Shown piece by piece: positions 8,890 to 17,802 of a stretch of DNA of 64,000 nt. The notes beneath the pieces are model-generated. The model ran no database searches, was not told where the DNA came from, and worked only from the letters and a program-made list of their open reading frames with translations. Where the stretch lies: assembly GCF_001307765.1 (NCBI RefSeq), contig NZ_LKBA01000004.1, positions 248,001 through 312,000 of the forward strand, read 5' to 3'. The translations under genes were made by a program, and so were the position numbers. Source of the stretch: Aliiroseovarius crassostreae (GTDB taxonomy: Bacteria; Pseudomonadota; Alphaproteobacteria; Rhodobacterales; Rhodobacteraceae). The stretch's first letter is position 1; each line of letters opens with the position of its first letter.

Positions 8890-9443
8890 TGGCTGACTAT
8901 ACCCCTCGTCTGAAAGCTGCCTACAAGGACAGCATCCGTGCCGCTCTGAAAGAAGAGTTCGGCTACAAGAACGACATGCAGATCCCCAAGCTGGACAAGA
9001 TCGTTCTGAACATCGGTTGCGGTGCCGAGGCTGTAAAAGACTCGAAAAAAGCCAAGTCGGCCGTGGCTGACCTGACCGCTATCGCCGGTCAACAGGCTCT
9101 GACGACCAAAGCCAAGAAATCCATCGCTGGTTTCCGTGTCCGTGAGGACATGCCGCTGGGTGCGAAAGTGACCCTGCGCGGTGACCGGATGTATGAATTC
9201 CTGGACCGTCTGATCACCATCGCGATGCCCCGTATCCGTGACTTCCGCGGTGTTTCGGGCAAATCGTTCGACGGTCGCGGCAACTATGCCACCGGCCTGA
9301 AAGAACACATCGTGTTCCCGGAAATCGACTTTGATAAAGTTGATGAAACCTGGGGCATGGACATCGTGATTGCCACCACCGCGAACACCGACGCGGAAGC
9401 AAAGAGCCTGTTGAAGCACTTCAACATGCCCTTCAACAGCTGA
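8889..9443 (+). CDS. rplE: 50S ribosomal protein L5
   Basis: L5 (184 residues) binds 5S rRNA in the central protuberance and contacts P-site tRNA. Conserved blocks include [16 protein letters not shown], the [20 protein letters not shown] segment and [17 protein letters not shown]. Only 19 bases separate it from rpsN. Confidence 0.98.
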   Translation: MADYTPRLKAAYKDSIRAALKEEFGYKNDMQIPKLDKIVLNIGCGAEAVKDSKKAKSAVADLTAIAGQQALTTKAKKSIAGFRVREDMPLGAKVTLRGDRMYEFLDRLITIAMPRIRDFRGVSGKSFDGRGNYATGLKEHIVFPEIDFDKVDETWGMDIVIATTANTDAEAKSLLKHFNMPFNS

Positions 9444-9462
9444 TCCGCGGGAAGGAAAAGAC

Positions 9463-9768
9463 ATGGCTAAAAAAGCAATGATCGAACGCGAGAAGAAGCG
9501 TCAGGCGCTGGTGGAGAAATATGCCGCCAAACGTGCCGCGCTGAAAGAGATCGCAAACGATGAATCGCAGTCGATGGAAGAGCGTTTCAAAGCGCGTCTG
9601 AAACTGGCTAAACTGCCGCGCAACTCGTCGGCCACCCGCTTGCACAATCGTTGCCAGCTGACCGGTCGTCCGCACGCTTACTATCGTAAGCTGAAAGTAT
9701 CGCGGATCGCACTGCGGGAACTGGGCTCGAACGGCCAGATCCCCGGTCTGGTGAAATCGAGCTGGTAA
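9463..9768 (+). CDS. rpsN: 30S ribosomal protein S14, zinc-free type
   Basis: S14 (101 residues) is in the head of the 30S subunit. It has the long form without a CxxC zinc ribbon: the core reads [20 protein letters not shown] with a single cysteine, and the N-terminus is extended ([16 protein letters not shown]). The zinc-free form is usual in alphaproteobacteria. Confidence 0.97.
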   Translation: MAKKAMIEREKKRQALVEKYAAKRAALKEIANDESQSMEERFKARLKLAKLPRNSSATRLHNRCQLTGRPHAYYRKLKVSRIALRELGSNGQIPGLVKSSW

Positions 9769-9780
9769 GGGAGAGAAGAT

Positions 9781-10173
9781 ATGAACGATCCTATCGGCGA
9801 TATGCTCACCCGTATCCGCAACGCCCAAATGCGTGGTAAATCCACTGTTTCGACCCCCGCGTCGAAACTGCGCGGCTGGGTTCTGGATGTGCTTTCTGAC
9901 GAAGGCTACATCCGCGGCTATGAGGCTGGCACTGATGTCAACGGTCACCCGACCCTTGAAATCAGCCTGAAATATTTTGATGGCACCCCGGTTATCCGCG
10001 AACTGAAACGGGTTTCGACACCCGGTCGTCGCGTATACATGGGCGTGAAAGACATCCCGCAAGTCCGTCAGGGCCTGGGTGTGTCGATCGTGTCCACTCC
10101 GAAAGGTGTGATGTCGGATGCAAGCGCACGCGCAGCCAATGTTGGCGGCGAAGTGCTCTGCACCGTATTCTAA
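9781..10173 (+). CDS. rpsH: 30S ribosomal protein S8
   Basis: S8 (130 residues) binds helix 21 of 16S rRNA and, in enterobacteria, represses the spc operon at the rplE start; that control is not tested here. [20 protein letters not shown] and the C-terminal [19 protein letters not shown] block are diagnostic. A strong AAGGAGG site lies between this gene and rplF. Confidence 0.98.
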   Translation: MNDPIGDMLTRIRNAQMRGKSTVSTPASKLRGWVLDVLSDEGYIRGYEAGTDVNGHPTLEISLKYFDGTPVIRELKRVSTPGRRVYMGVKDIPQVRQGLGVSIVSTPKGVMSDASARAANVGGEVLCTVF

Positions 10174-10184
10174 GGAGGTCTGGA

Positions 10185-10718
10185 ATGTCTCGTATTGGTA
10201 AAAAACCGGTCGAGCTGCCCGCAGGCGTTACCGCCAGCGTGTCGGGTCAGACCGTCGAAGTGAAGGGCCCGAAAGGCACCCGCAGCTTCACCGCCACTGA
10301 TGATGTGACCATCTCTGTTGAAGACAATGCCGTTTCGGTTGAGCCGCGCGGCTCGTCCAAACGTGCACGTCAGCAATGGGGTATGTCGCGCACCATGGTT
10401 CAGAATATGGTGACCGGCGTGACCGAAGGCTTCAAGAAAGAGCTGGAAATCAACGGTGTTGGTTATCGTGCTCAGATGCAGGGCAACACCCTGAAACTGA
10501 ACCTCGGCTACTCGCATGACGTTGAATTCGAAGCTCCGGAGGGCGTCACCGTGACCGCTCCGAAGCAGACGGTAATCATCGTTGAGGGCATTGATCAACA
10601 ACTCGTCGGCCAGACCGCGGCCAATATCCGCGAATGGCGTAAGCCTGAGCCCTACAAAGGCAAAGGTATCAAATATAAAGACGAGTTCATCTTCCGCAAG
10701 GAAGGTAAGAAGAAGTAA
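10185..10718 (+). CDS. rplF: 50S ribosomal protein L6
   Basis: L6 (177 residues) has two similar RNA-binding domains near the sarcin-ricin loop. [17 protein letters not shown] begins the first, and the second ends [18 protein letters not shown], a highly conserved stretch. TAAGGAGGTCTGGA precedes the start. rplR begins 11 bases downstream. Confidence 0.98.
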   Translation: MSRIGKKPVELPAGVTASVSGQTVEVKGPKGTRSFTATDDVTISVEDNAVSVEPRGSSKRARQQWGMSRTMVQNMVTGVTEGFKKELEINGVGYRAQMQGNTLKLNLGYSHDVEFEAPEGVTVTAPKQTVIIVEGIDQQLVGQTAANIREWRKPEPYKGKGIKYKDEFIFRKEGKKK

Positions 10719-10729
10719 GGACCAGACAG

Positions 10730-11089
10730 ATGGCAAACAGCAAACGGACCCTGTTCCTCAAGCGCCGCCTGCGCGTCCGGAACAAACTTCGCAAGCACAA
10801 TGTTGGCAAGCTGCGCCTGTCGGTGCACCGCTCCAACAAAAACATCTCGGTGCAGATCATCGACGACGCTCAGGGCAAAACCCTGGCCGCCGCATCCTCG
10901 ATGGAAAAAGACCTGGGTGTTTTCGGCAAGAACAACGTGGAAGCCGCTGCCAAAGTGGGCGCCGCCATTGCCGAACGTGCGAAAAAAGCCGGTGTCGAAG
11001 AATGCTACTTCGACCGCGGTGGCTTCCTGTTCCACGGCAAAGTGAAGGCCCTGGCCGACGCTGCGCGTGAAGGTGGCCTGAAGTTCTAA
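10730..11089 (+). CDS. rplR: 50S ribosomal protein L18
   Basis: L18 (119 residues) binds 5S rRNA together with L5. [20 protein letters not shown] and the end [26 protein letters not shown] are typical. A 138-base spacer follows before rpsE. It contains a GGCATCGGG-TTT-CCCGGTGCC hairpin (11101-11121) without a T run. Confidence 0.98.
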   Translation: MANSKRTLFLKRRLRVRNKLRKHNVGKLRLSVHRSNKNISVQIIDDAQGKTLAAASSMEKDLGVFGKNNVEAAAKVGAAIAERAKKAGVEECYFDRGGFLFHGKVKALADAAREGGLKF

Positions 11090-11227
11090 GACTTGTGGAG
11101 GGCATCGGGTTTCCCGGTGCCCCCCCGATGATCCGGGGGCGATTGGTTCGCTGATCGCCCACCAGGATTGAATTCTACCGGCGCCAAGCCCCTGCAATAT
11201 GGGCGCGCCACATGAAAGGAATGCCAA

Positions 11228-11794
11228 ATGGCAGAACGTGAAAATCGCCGTGGCCGTGGCCGCCGCGAAGAAGAAGCACCGGAATTTGCCGATCGCCTTG
11301 TCGCGATCAACCGCGTGTCGAAAACCGTAAAAGGTGGTAAGCGCTTTGGCTTCGCCGCTCTCGTGGTTGTTGGCGACCAAAAAGGCCGCGTCGGCTTTGG
11401 TAAGGGTAAAGCGAAAGAAGTGCCCGAAGCCATCCGCAAAGCCACCGAGCAAGCCAAGCGCCAAATGATCCGCGTGCCGCTGCGCGAAGGCCGCACCCTG
11501 CACCACGACATCGAAGGTCGTCACGGTGCCGGCAAGGTGATCATGCGCACCGCCCCGGAAGGTACCGGTATTATTGCTGGTGGTCCGATGCGTGCCGTGT
11601 TCGAAATGCTGGGCATCAAGGACGTTGTGTCGAAGTCGATCGGCTCGCAGAACCCCTACAACATGATCCGTGCGACCATCGACGGCCTGCAAAAAGAAGC
11701 AAGCCCGCGTCAAATCGCACAGCGTCGTGGTAAAAAAGTGGCTGACATCCTGGGCAACAAAGACGCTGCCCCGGCTGAAGCTGCTGACGCGTAA
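11228..11794 (+). CDS. rpsE: 30S ribosomal protein S5
   Basis: S5 (188 residues) acts in decoding fidelity and the mRNA entry helicase. The segment [20 protein letters not shown] and the second domain [19 protein letters not shown] are conserved. The N-terminus is Arg/Glu-rich ([19 protein letters not shown]). It ends with an Ala-rich tail. Confidence 0.98.
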   Translation: MAERENRRGRGRREEEAPEFADRLVAINRVSKTVKGGKRFGFAALVVVGDQKGRVGFGKGKAKEVPEAIRKATEQAKRQMIRVPLREGRTLHHDIEGRHGAGKVIMRTAPEGTGIIAGGPMRAVFEMLGIKDVVSKSIGSQNPYNMIRATIDGLQKEASPRQIAQRRGKKVADILGNKDAAPAEAADA

Positions 11795-11807
11795 GGAGAT
11801 CTGACCA

Positions 11808-11996
11808 ATGGCTAAAACCATCGTTGTAAAACAGATCGGTAGCCCGATCCGTCGCCCCTCGAAACAGCGCCAGACGCTGATCGGCCTGGGCCTCAACAAA
11901 ATGCACAAAACCCGCGAACTCGAAGACACCCCCGCCGTGCGCGGCATGGTGAACTCGATCCCGCACATGGTGAAGATCATCGAAGAGAAAGGCTAA
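11808..11996 (+). CDS. rpmD: 50S ribosomal protein L30
   Basis: L30 (62 residues) is a small 23S-binding protein. [41 protein letters not shown] and the [12 protein letters not shown] end match. It is followed by a terminator instead of rplO, so the spc run ends here. Confidence 0.97.
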   Translation: MAKTIVVKQIGSPIRRPSKQRQTLIGLGLNKMHKTRELEDTPAVRGMVNSIPHMVKIIEEKG

Positions 11997-12030
11997 GCCT
12001 CGGCTTAGACCCCTTCTTGAAGATTTGAAG

Positions 12031-12062
12031 CACCCCGGTCAGAAATGGCCGGGGTGTTTTGT
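12031..12062 (+). terminator. Intrinsic terminator after rpmD
   Basis: CACCCCGGTC (12031-12040) pairs with GGCCGGGGTG (12047-12056, one G-U), loop AGAAAT, followed by TTTTGTT. It overlaps the 3' end of the convergent DUF2188 gene. Confidence 0.9.
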
Positions 12063-12304
12063 TAGCCGTTACCCTTGGGGTCTGGTTTGCCGTGTGTATC
12101 GCTGTCGATGATCTGACCACGTTTGTGGACTGACCCATCTCGTGATGCGTGTTCACGTACCTCACCTCCGCCAGAGTTGACTGCGAGGCCTTTTGCAATT
12201 TCTTGGATCTCAGCCTTGGTTCCTGCGCGAGCAGAGGCTCTCTGCCCCCCTGCTTTTTGGGCTTTCCAACCTTTGCTGTCTTTTGAGATGTGGTAATCGG
12301 GCAT
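12062..12304 (-). CDS. DUF2188 domain protein
   Basis: This 80-residue protein fits the DUF2188 pattern: a short beta hairpin with a W (HISKDSKGWKAQKAG, residues 5-19), an Arg/Ala-rich turn, TKAEIQEIAKGLA as the helix, and a GGGEVREHASRDGSVHKRG C-terminal hairpin ending in the RDG motif. The function of the family is unknown. The gene faces rpmD convergently and is the first gene of the rpmD-rplO insertion. An excellent -35 box and a palindrome precede it. Confidence 0.85.
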   Translation of the reverse strand: MPDYHISKDSKGWKAQKAGGQRASARAGTKAEIQEIAKGLAVNSGGGEVREHASRDGSVHKRGQIIDSDTHGKPDPKGNG

Positions 12305-12324
12305 ATCGTACTCCTGATCTGATC

Positions 12325-12356
12325 TTTATACCATATATGGTGTTTGAGCTTGTCAA
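12325..12356 (-). promoter_or_regulatory. Promoter with palindromic operator for the DUF2188 gene
   Basis: On the - strand a perfect TTGACA (12356-12351) is followed after 20 bases by TATAAA (12330-12325). The perfect palindrome ACCATATATGGT (12330-12341) abuts the -10 box, where a repressor would block polymerase. The long spacing weakens the promoter call. Confidence 0.5.
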
Positions 12357-12464
12357 TTTCAATGCAGCGCGGGGAGTGAGTTGCTAAGTGCCCGCTACCC
12401 AATCGTTTTCTGGTTAGACTGGGCTGCACCTGATTGAATTGCCTTTCGCCGCGTCACTGTGCGA

Positions 12465-12588
12465 CAGCGCCCGACCCTCCCCACGGGAGGGCGCTTTTGA
12501 CACCTCTCAAATTGTCACGACGTAGTGGTGGAAGCATCGGCTTGGCTCAATGTTCTGCATTGATGCGCCATCCCAGGGTCGGGCGCTG
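12465..12588 (+). repeat. Repeat family 1, copy A (inverted-repeat element)
   Basis: The 124 bp element is bounded by a 14-bp perfect inverted repeat, CAGCGCCCGACCCT at 12465-12478 and its complement at 12575-12588. The 5' end continues into a CCCTCCC-CAC-GGGAGGG hairpin followed by CGCTTTT. The interior has no gene. Related copies are at 24681-24815 and 63574-63694; the interiors differ while the ends are conserved. Confidence 0.82.
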
Positions 12589-12944
12589 CCCTCTGTTTCG
12601 CGGGGCATTAACCACTCCTCACATCCCCCTCTCGTCGTCACCCAGCATGAACACTTCCCCGCCACGCTTCCCTTGGGGACGAGAGGCGTGAGACATGAGC
12701 ACAACTGACATTATTGGGTTGCTCCGGCCCGTTCTGCCAAAGCCGGAATAAGATGACCGGGACGGCAAGCATCGCTGACTGCGGCCATATCGCAAGCCTC
12801 GGGGTGCTATGTGATCTGTATGACATTGCCATGACGCGACCCATGCACTCACTGCAACCCGGGGCTTCGAAGACTCGAATGGTTATCTAACATGTTCAGC
12901 CTTATGACAGGCGCAACAGACAACTTCTTTAGGGACTCACCGAT

Positions 12945-13094
12945 ATGGCCGTGATCACCGCACCCGTTGGCTTTGCCGCCGTTCTCTTCGCCACCATCGG
13001 CACTACGATCTTTGGGGCCGCCAAGAAATTCCTCGCGTCGGAACCGACCCCGACCTGGACCGAATACATGCACAAGTGCAACTGCGAGAAGTAA
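12945..13094 (+). CDS. Predicted 49-residue membrane microprotein
   Basis: An ATG at 12945 opens 49 codons ending in TAA. Residues 6-28 (APVGFAAVLFATIGTTIF and following) form one clear membrane helix, then KKFLASEPTPTWTEYMHKCNCEK as a short soluble tail with a CNC motif. A perfect intrinsic terminator starts 31 bases after the stop, which supports a real transcription unit. I do not recognise a family. The ribosome site is weak (TTTAGGGACTC). It is the only + strand gene in the rpmD-rplO insertion. Confidence 0.6.
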   Translation: MAVITAPVGFAAVLFATIGTTIFGAAKKFLASEPTPTWTEYMHKCNCEK

Positions 13095-13124
13095 TCTCGC
13101 GCGACATTTGAACTGCTTCTGATG

Positions 13125-13147
13125 ACCCGGCTTTATGCCGGGTTTTT
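13125..13147 (+). terminator. Intrinsic terminator after the microprotein gene
   Basis: ACCCGGC (13125-13131) and GCCGGGT (13137-13143) form a perfect stem with a TTTAT loop and a following T run. Confidence 0.85.
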
Positions 13148-13257
13148 CTTTCATAGGATCCCCAAAGCGTTTCGAGAGTATATTGGAACGAGGCACAGAG
13201 ATGAAACAACCGTGGCGTATAAGACCTGAGGACGTTTCCAGATAAACTGGGATCCAA

Positions 13258-14019
13258 CTAAGTTTGCAATGTGTTAATCAGGGTGTAGTCGCAGGCGTAG
13301 TTCTTCTCAATAAGTTGCCTGAGCTCTTTACTTTCAAAGGCTTTTGCTCCCGGTGCTTGACCCGTGTTGCGAAACAGCTGTGCCAGGTCGCCTGCGCGCA
13401 TGTCCACCTGGCTGGATTGCAGATTTGAATACTCCGTTCGGTTCTGCGGTCTGGAAAAATACCTCTCCGTGAGTTCGGCCCCCAGTAGATCCTGCATTTT
13501 GGGCAATAGCCCCCCCATCTCGATCGCATGGTCATAGGGCAGATCAAGAAGCCGGCTGGCCTGAGGGCGGACATGTTTGTCGCGCTGGGAAAAGGGGGGA
13601 ATGCAATACCGGGTTACAAAATCGCGAAAACTCGTGTCATCGGGATGTTACCCGGTGGCGCTCTGATAACGTTGAAAAATATCCTCATGCCCCTTGCGGG
13701 CCACGAATTTGTTCAAATAGGCCGACACCAGTCGTCCATAAGGGTCGCGATAAACAAACAGGCGGGTGTGACACTGATCGAGCTGTCTGCGGGTTTTGAT
13801 CCGATGGTATTTGTTCATGAAACGCATTGGACGCAGACCAGTCTCAACGAAATCGGCCCGCTTTGAAGTCTCACAGATCAGCGTTTTGAAAGCCGTGCAG
13901 GCATTCTTGCGAATGTAAGCATAGGCAAACCGCTTACCATTTGCCTTAAACCAATAATGTTCAACCCTGTTCAGTTGAAACCAGTACGGCAGAGAAATGG
14001 CTGGGTGGTGCATGTTCAT
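13258..14019 (-). pseudogene. Sulfotransferase family gene interrupted by one in-frame stop
   Basis: Read on the - strand from 14019, the frame encodes MNMHHPAISLPYWFQLNRVE, RKNACTAFKTLI (the 5'-PAPS-binding region) and VYRDPYGRLVSAYLNKFV (the 3'-phosphate-binding region). A single TAA at 13650-13648 follows ATG-like residues SATG. The same frame continues without a shift as HPDDTSFRDFVTRYC and SQRDKHVRPQASRLLDL, both typical of Sulfotransfer_2 enzymes (the HxRPQ block), and ends at 13258. The full frame would give about 253 residues. Carbohydrate sulfotransferases of this family often act on surface polysaccharides. The break looks like a point mutation or sequencing error; the second half has no good start of its own. 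Confidence 0.8.
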
Positions 14020-14121
14020 TCTTTCTTAGCTCTCTGATCGAGGTTACCTTCTTTATCCTCTGCATGCCGCTTTGTCAGCATCTATGCTTGCTGGTGGACA
14101 CCAGAAAGGCGTGGAAGAAGG

Positions 14122-14150
14122 TTGCAGTGCAAAGCGACTTGTTCTATACG
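14122..14150 (+). promoter_or_regulatory. Candidate promoter for rplO-secY-adk
   Basis: TTGCAG (14122-14127) and TATACG (14145-14150) are separated by 17 bases, about 100 bases before rplO. A promoter is expected here because the upstream spc run ends in a terminator. The match is moderate. Confidence 0.35.
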
Positions 14151-14248
14151 CGCCCGGTGGCCCTGAATGGGTCCAGAATCAAAATCAAGAAACGCCGTGT
14201 TTGGCCCCTTTACGCTTCGTGGGTCAGTTCCGGCAAAGGAGAAGCGAC

Positions 14249-14719
14249 ATGAAACTTCATGAACTGCGCGACAATCCCGGCGCAACCAAACCCCGCAAAC
14301 GCATTGGCCGTGGTCCCGGCTCGGGCACCGGTAAAACCGGTGGTCGTGGTATCAAAGGTCAAAAATCGCGTTCGGGTGTGGCCATCAATGGTTACGAAGG
14401 CGGCCAAATGCCGCTCTACCAACGCCTGCCGAAGCGTGGCTTCAACAAGCCGAACCGCAAGGCATTTGCCGTTGTAAACCTGGGCCTGATCCAGAAATTC
14501 ATTGACGCTGGCAAGCTGGATGCAGCCGACATCACCGAGGGCAGCCTGGTGGCTTCGGGCCTGGTGCGCCGCAAACTGGACGGTATCCGCGTTCTGGCCA
14601 AAGGCGAACTGACCGCCAAAGCGTCGATCACCGTGACCGGTGCGTCGAAATCGGCTGTTGAAGCTGTTGAGAAAGCCGGTGGTAAGCTCACCGTGGCCGC
14701 TCCGGCAGCAGCTGAATAA
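14249..14719 (+). CDS. rplO: 50S ribosomal protein L15
   Basis: L15 (156 residues) is a late-assembly 23S protein. The Gly/Arg/Lys-rich N-terminus ([20 protein letters not shown], then [13 protein letters not shown]) and [17 protein letters not shown] are diagnostic. The frame stays open upstream to 14072, but the ATG at 14249 with AAGGAGAAG before it gives the family-standard start. rplO normally follows rpmD; here 2.25 kb of accessory DNA lies between. Confidence 0.97.
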   Translation: MKLHELRDNPGATKPRKRIGRGPGSGTGKTGGRGIKGQKSRSGVAINGYEGGQMPLYQRLPKRGFNKPNRKAFAVVNLGLIQKFIDAGKLDAADITEGSLVASGLVRRKLDGIRVLAKGELTAKASITVTGASKSAVEAVEKAGGKLTVAAPAAAE

Positions 14720-14772
14720 GACCTTGTGAGGGGCGTGAAACCCCCTTACATGTCTTTCTACGTTTTCAAGCG

Positions 14773-14806
14773 CCGCCGGAGCCGGGAACGGTCCGGCGGT
14801 GTTTTT
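14773..14806 (+). terminator. Terminator-like hairpin between rplO and secY
   Basis: CCGCCGGA (14773-14780) and TCCGGCGG (14792-14799) pair perfectly around an 11-base loop, followed by TGTTTTT. It stands 19 bases before the secY start. As secY has no other obvious promoter, it may attenuate rather than stop transcription. Confidence 0.7.
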
Positions 14807-14824
14807 ACTTGATGAGGGGGCCTT

Positions 14825-16180
14825 ATGGCATCTGCAGCAGAACAAATGGCGGCAAATATGAGCTGGGGCGCTTTCGGCAAAGCGACCGAGCTGCGCCAAC
14901 GCATCTTTTTCACCATCGGCTTGCTGATCATTTACCGTATCGGCACCTATATTCCGGTCCCCGGCATTGACGCGGGCGCCCTGCGCGACTTCATGGAACA
15001 GGCGCAATCGGGCATCGCGGGCGTGCTGGGCATGTTCACCGGCGGCGCATTGTCGCGGATGGGTGTCTTTGCCCTTGGCATCATGCCCTACATCTCTGCC
15101 TCGATCATCATCCAGCTGCTCAGCTCGATGTGGGAGCCGCTCAAGCAGCTCAAGAAAGAGGGTGAGCAGGGCCGCAAAAAGATCAACCAATATACCCGTT
15201 ATGGCACCGTTCTGCTGGCCACCGGGCAGGCCTTTGCCCTGGCCAATTCGCTGCAGGCTGGTGAGCTTGTGACGACGCCGGGCCTTTATTTCCTCGCCTC
15301 CTGCGTGATCACCCTGGTGGGCGGCACCATGTTCCTGATGTGGCTGGGCGAACAGATCACCGCGCGCGGCATCGGCAACGGCATCTCGCTGATCATCTTT
15401 GTCGGTATCGTGGCCGAGATCCCCGCCGCTCTGGCGCAGTTCCTTGCCTCTGGCCGTTCGGGGGCCATCAGCCCCGCCGTGATCATCGGTGTGATGGTGA
15501 TGGTTGTCGTCGTGATTGCCTTTGTGGTGTTCATGGAACGGGCGCTGCGCAAGGTCCATATCATGTATCCGCGCCGCAATGTGGGCATGAAAGTCTATGA
15601 GGCCAACAGCTCGCACCTGCCGATCAAGGTGAACCCCGCAGGCGTGATCCCGGCCATCTTTGCCTCGGCACTCCTGCTGCTGCCAACCACGATCTCGACC
15701 TTCTCCAGCGGCCAGACCGGCCCGATCATGTCGACGATCCAGGCCTATTTCGGCCCCGGTCAACCGCTTTACCTGCTGTTCTTTACCGTGATGATCGTGT
15801 TCTTCACCTTCTTCTATACCAAAGAGGTGGCGTTCAAACCGGATGAAGTGGCCGAGAACCTGAAGCAGCAGGGCGGATCCATTCCGGGCATTCAACCGGG
15901 CAAGAAGACCGCAGCCGCGCTGGACTATATCGTGACCCGCATCCTGGTGCTGGGCGCGGGGTATCTGGCCCTGGTCGGCCTTCTGCCGGAAGTGCTGCGC
16001 AGCCAACTGGCCATCCCGTTCTATTTCGGCGGCACCTCGGTTCTGATTGTTGTGTCGGTCACCATGGACACGATCCAACAGGTTCAGTCCCACATGCTGG
16101 CGCACCAGTATGAAGGGCTGATCGAGAAATCCCAACTGCGGGGCAAAAAACGCAAGAAAAAAGGACCAGCCAGACGATGA
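14825..16180 (+). CDS. secY: Protein translocase subunit SecY
   Basis: SecY (451 residues) is the channel-forming subunit of the Sec translocon in the inner membrane. Ten hydrophobic segments are evident. Conserved parts include [15 protein letters not shown]-like helix 1 (here [20 protein letters not shown]), the plug region with [20 protein letters not shown], and [15 protein letters not shown] near the cytoplasmic C5 loop. It overlaps adk by 4 bases (ATGA), the common secY-adk pairing. Confidence 0.98.
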   Translation: MASAAEQMAANMSWGAFGKATELRQRIFFTIGLLIIYRIGTYIPVPGIDAGALRDFMEQAQSGIAGVLGMFTGGALSRMGVFALGIMPYISASIIIQLLSSMWEPLKQLKKEGEQGRKKINQYTRYGTVLLATGQAFALANSLQAGELVTTPGLYFLASCVITLVGGTMFLMWLGEQITARGIGNGISLIIFVGIVAEIPAALAQFLASGRSGAISPAVIIGVMVMVVVVIAFVVFMERALRKVHIMYPRRNVGMKVYEANSSHLPIKVNPAGVIPAIFASALLLLPTTISTFSSGQTGPIMSTIQAYFGPGQPLYLLFFTVMIVFFTFFYTKEVAFKPDEVAENLKQQGGSIPGIQPGKKTAAALDYIVTRILVLGAGYLALVGLLPEVLRSQLAIPFYFGGTSVLIVVSVTMDTIQQVQSHMLAHQYEGLIEKSQLRGKKRKKKGPARR

Positions 16181-16767
16181 ACATCATTCTTCTCGGACCA
16201 CCCGGCGCCGGTAAAGGCACCCAAGCACAAATTCTGGTAGAGGGGCGGGACATGATCCAGCTCTCCACCGGGGACATGCTGCGCGAGGCCAAAAGCTCGG
16301 GTTCCGAGATGGGTCTCAAGGTTGCCGCCATCATGGATGCCGGTGGGCTTGTGACCGATGAGATCGTGATTGGCCTGATCAAGGAAAAGCTGCAGGGCGA
16401 CAAGAAGGGGGGCTTCATCTTTGACGGCTTCCCGCGCACCCTGCCGCAGGCCGACGCGCTGGCCGCGCTTCTGGAAGAGCAGGGCGAGACCCTTGATATG
16501 GTCATCGAGATGCAGGTGGATGACGAAACGCTGGTCAAGCGGATCGTGAACCGCGCTGCCGAGGCTGTCGCCGCCGGCAAAGAAGCCCGCGCCGATGACA
16601 ATGAAGAAAGCGTGCGCTTCCGCCTGATGGAATACTACAAAAAGACCGCACCGCTGATTGGCTATTACTGGGCAAAGGGCAACCTGAAATCCATCGACGG
16701 TCTTGGCGCGATCGACGAGGTGAAATCCTCAATCGGGGTCTGCTGGACGGCTGATCCCTCTGTATGA
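16177..16767 (+). CDS. adk: Adenylate kinase
   Basis: Adenylate kinase interconverts ATP plus AMP with two ADP in the cytoplasm. The P-loop [10 protein letters not shown] is at residues 7-16, LSTGDMLR at about 30-37 forms the AMP site, and [14 protein letters not shown] is the conserved arginine block. At 196 residues it is the short form: the LID domain between VKRIVNR and NEESVRFRL is reduced to a small loop without zinc cysteines. Translation is coupled to secY. A terminator follows. Confidence 0.97.
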   Translation: MNIILLGPPGAGKGTQAQILVEGRDMIQLSTGDMLREAKSSGSEMGLKVAAIMDAGGLVTDEIVIGLIKEKLQGDKKGGFIFDGFPRTLPQADALAALLEEQGETLDMVIEMQVDDETLVKRIVNRAAEAVAAGKEARADDNEESVRFRLMEYYKKTAPLIGYYWAKGNLKSIDGLGAIDEVKSSIGVCWTADPSV

Positions 16768-16777
16768 CCAATTTCTA

Positions 16778-16805
16778 AACGCCGTGCTTTATGCGCGGCG
16801 TTTTT
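16778..16805 (+). terminator. Intrinsic terminator after adk
   Basis: AACGCCGTGC (16778-16787) pairs with GCGCGGCGTT (16793-16802, one G-U), loop TTTAT, followed by TTT. It closes the rplO-secY-adk unit. Confidence 0.9.
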
Positions 16806-16871
16806 CGTTGCTATTCTCAATGAAAATGATACTTAAAAACACGCATAAATAGAAAAGAAGGGGTATCTCCT

Positions 16872-17204
16872 GTGCTGGGTCAAAGCTTGAAATGTGAATA
16901 TTCTGTTAGTGAAGCTATTGGTCAAATTCTGATTTGGGTGCTGTTGACACTCATAACGTTTGGGCTGGCTTTGTTTGTTGCGCCCTATTATCTGCTAAAA
17001 GGCCCGATCAATCGTTCTTTTGTTGTGGACCGGGAGGGTTCGAAGATATCGCGACTAAGTGTTGAAGTTAACTTTGGCGATATTCTTGGACATGCACTTG
17101 TTTGGCTTTTGCTATCCATTGTCACATTGGGATTGGCGTACATCATCTACTGGCCAGCAGTTGTGAAGCGGCTTCTGAATGCTGTGAAAATGGTGGAATT
17201 GTAA
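16872..17204 (+). CDS. Small membrane protein with two similar halves (possibly DUF6693)
   Basis: The GTG at 16872 opens 110 residues. The first half has SEAIGQILIWVLLTLITFGL, the second GDILGHALVWLLLSIVTLGL: same length and hydrophobic pattern, with I.G..L.W.LL...T.GLA shared. Each half is one membrane helix followed by a basic turn, suggesting an internal duplication. It resembles what I recall of DUF6693, but I cannot confirm this. Codon use is more AT-rich than neighbours, and the gene is isolated between the adk terminator and the rpsM leader. Function unknown. Confidence 0.65.
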   Translation: MLGQSLKCEYSVSEAIGQILIWVLLTLITFGLALFVAPYYLLKGPINRSFVVDREGSKISRLSVEVNFGDILGHALVWLLLSIVTLGLAYIIYWPAVVKRLLNAVKMVEL

Positions 17205-17335
17205 ATTGTTGAATATGGGGCAGGGTGAACTATTGACCTTTCCCCTAAACCCTTCTAATCCACCTCATCCCTTATGGGAATCGGTGTGTCAGCGGGGTCG
17301 CGCCCCAACGCCACCGGATCAGAGTTTCAGCAAGG

Positions 17336-17363
17336 GCCCGCAGGAAAAATCCCCGCGGGCTTT
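17336..17363 (+). terminator. Terminator-like hairpin in the rpsM leader
   Basis: GCCCGC (17336-17341) pairs with GCGGGC (17355-17360), with an inner GGA/TCC pairing, followed by TTT. It lies 56 bases before rpsM and could end the upstream membrane-protein gene or attenuate rpsM. Confidence 0.5.
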
Positions 17364-17418
17364 GGTTGTGAAAAAAGGTTCCGGAACTACGGAACCGCAA
17401 CGAAAAGGAAAGTGACAC

Positions 17419-17787
17419 TTGGCACGTATCGCCGGCGTAAACCTCCCGACCCACAAACGGGTCCCGATCGCCCTGACTTATATCACCGGAATTGGCCACA
17501 CCTCGGCTGAGTCCATCTGCGAAGCCCTCAACATCGACCGCACCCGTCGTCTGAACGAACTGTCGGATGCTGAAGTTCTGGCCATCCGCGAGCATATCGA
17601 CGCCAACTTCAATGTTGAAGGCGACCTGCGCCGCGAAGTGCAGATGAACATCAAGCGCCTGATGGATCTGGGCTGCTACCGTGGCCTGCGTCACCGTCGC
17701 AACCTGCCGGTTCGCGGTCAGCGCACCCACACCAACGCTCGCACCCGCAAAGGCCCCGCAAAGGCCATTGCCGGCAAGAAGAAGTAA
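17419..17787 (+). CDS. rpsM: 30S ribosomal protein S13
   Basis: S13 (122 residues) contacts P-site tRNA and bridges to the 50S. The frame begins with TTG (residues [18 protein letters not shown]), an unusual start for a ribosomal protein gene; GGAAAG lies 7 bases upstream and no in-frame ATG fits. The HhH region [16 protein letters not shown] and the C-terminal [20 protein letters not shown] are intact. It begins the alpha-operon part after the fourth insertion. Confidence 0.97.
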   Translation: MARIAGVNLPTHKRVPIALTYITGIGHTSAESICEALNIDRTRRLNELSDAEVLAIREHIDANFNVEGDLRREVQMNIKRLMDLGCYRGLRHRRNLPVRGQRTHTNARTRKGPAKAIAGKKK

Positions 17788-17802
17788 GGGAGGGTTAGAC
17801 CA

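Noticed and set aside
8133-9464. 443-residue open frame on the - strand across rplN-rplE
   Set aside because: Antisense shadow of conserved ribosomal genes, with low-complexity His/Val-rich composition.
13645-13653. Programmed read-through or recoding at the sulfotransferase TAA
   Set aside because: TAA is not a selenocysteine or pyrrolysine codon, and no stimulatory structure is evident; a simple mutation is more likely.
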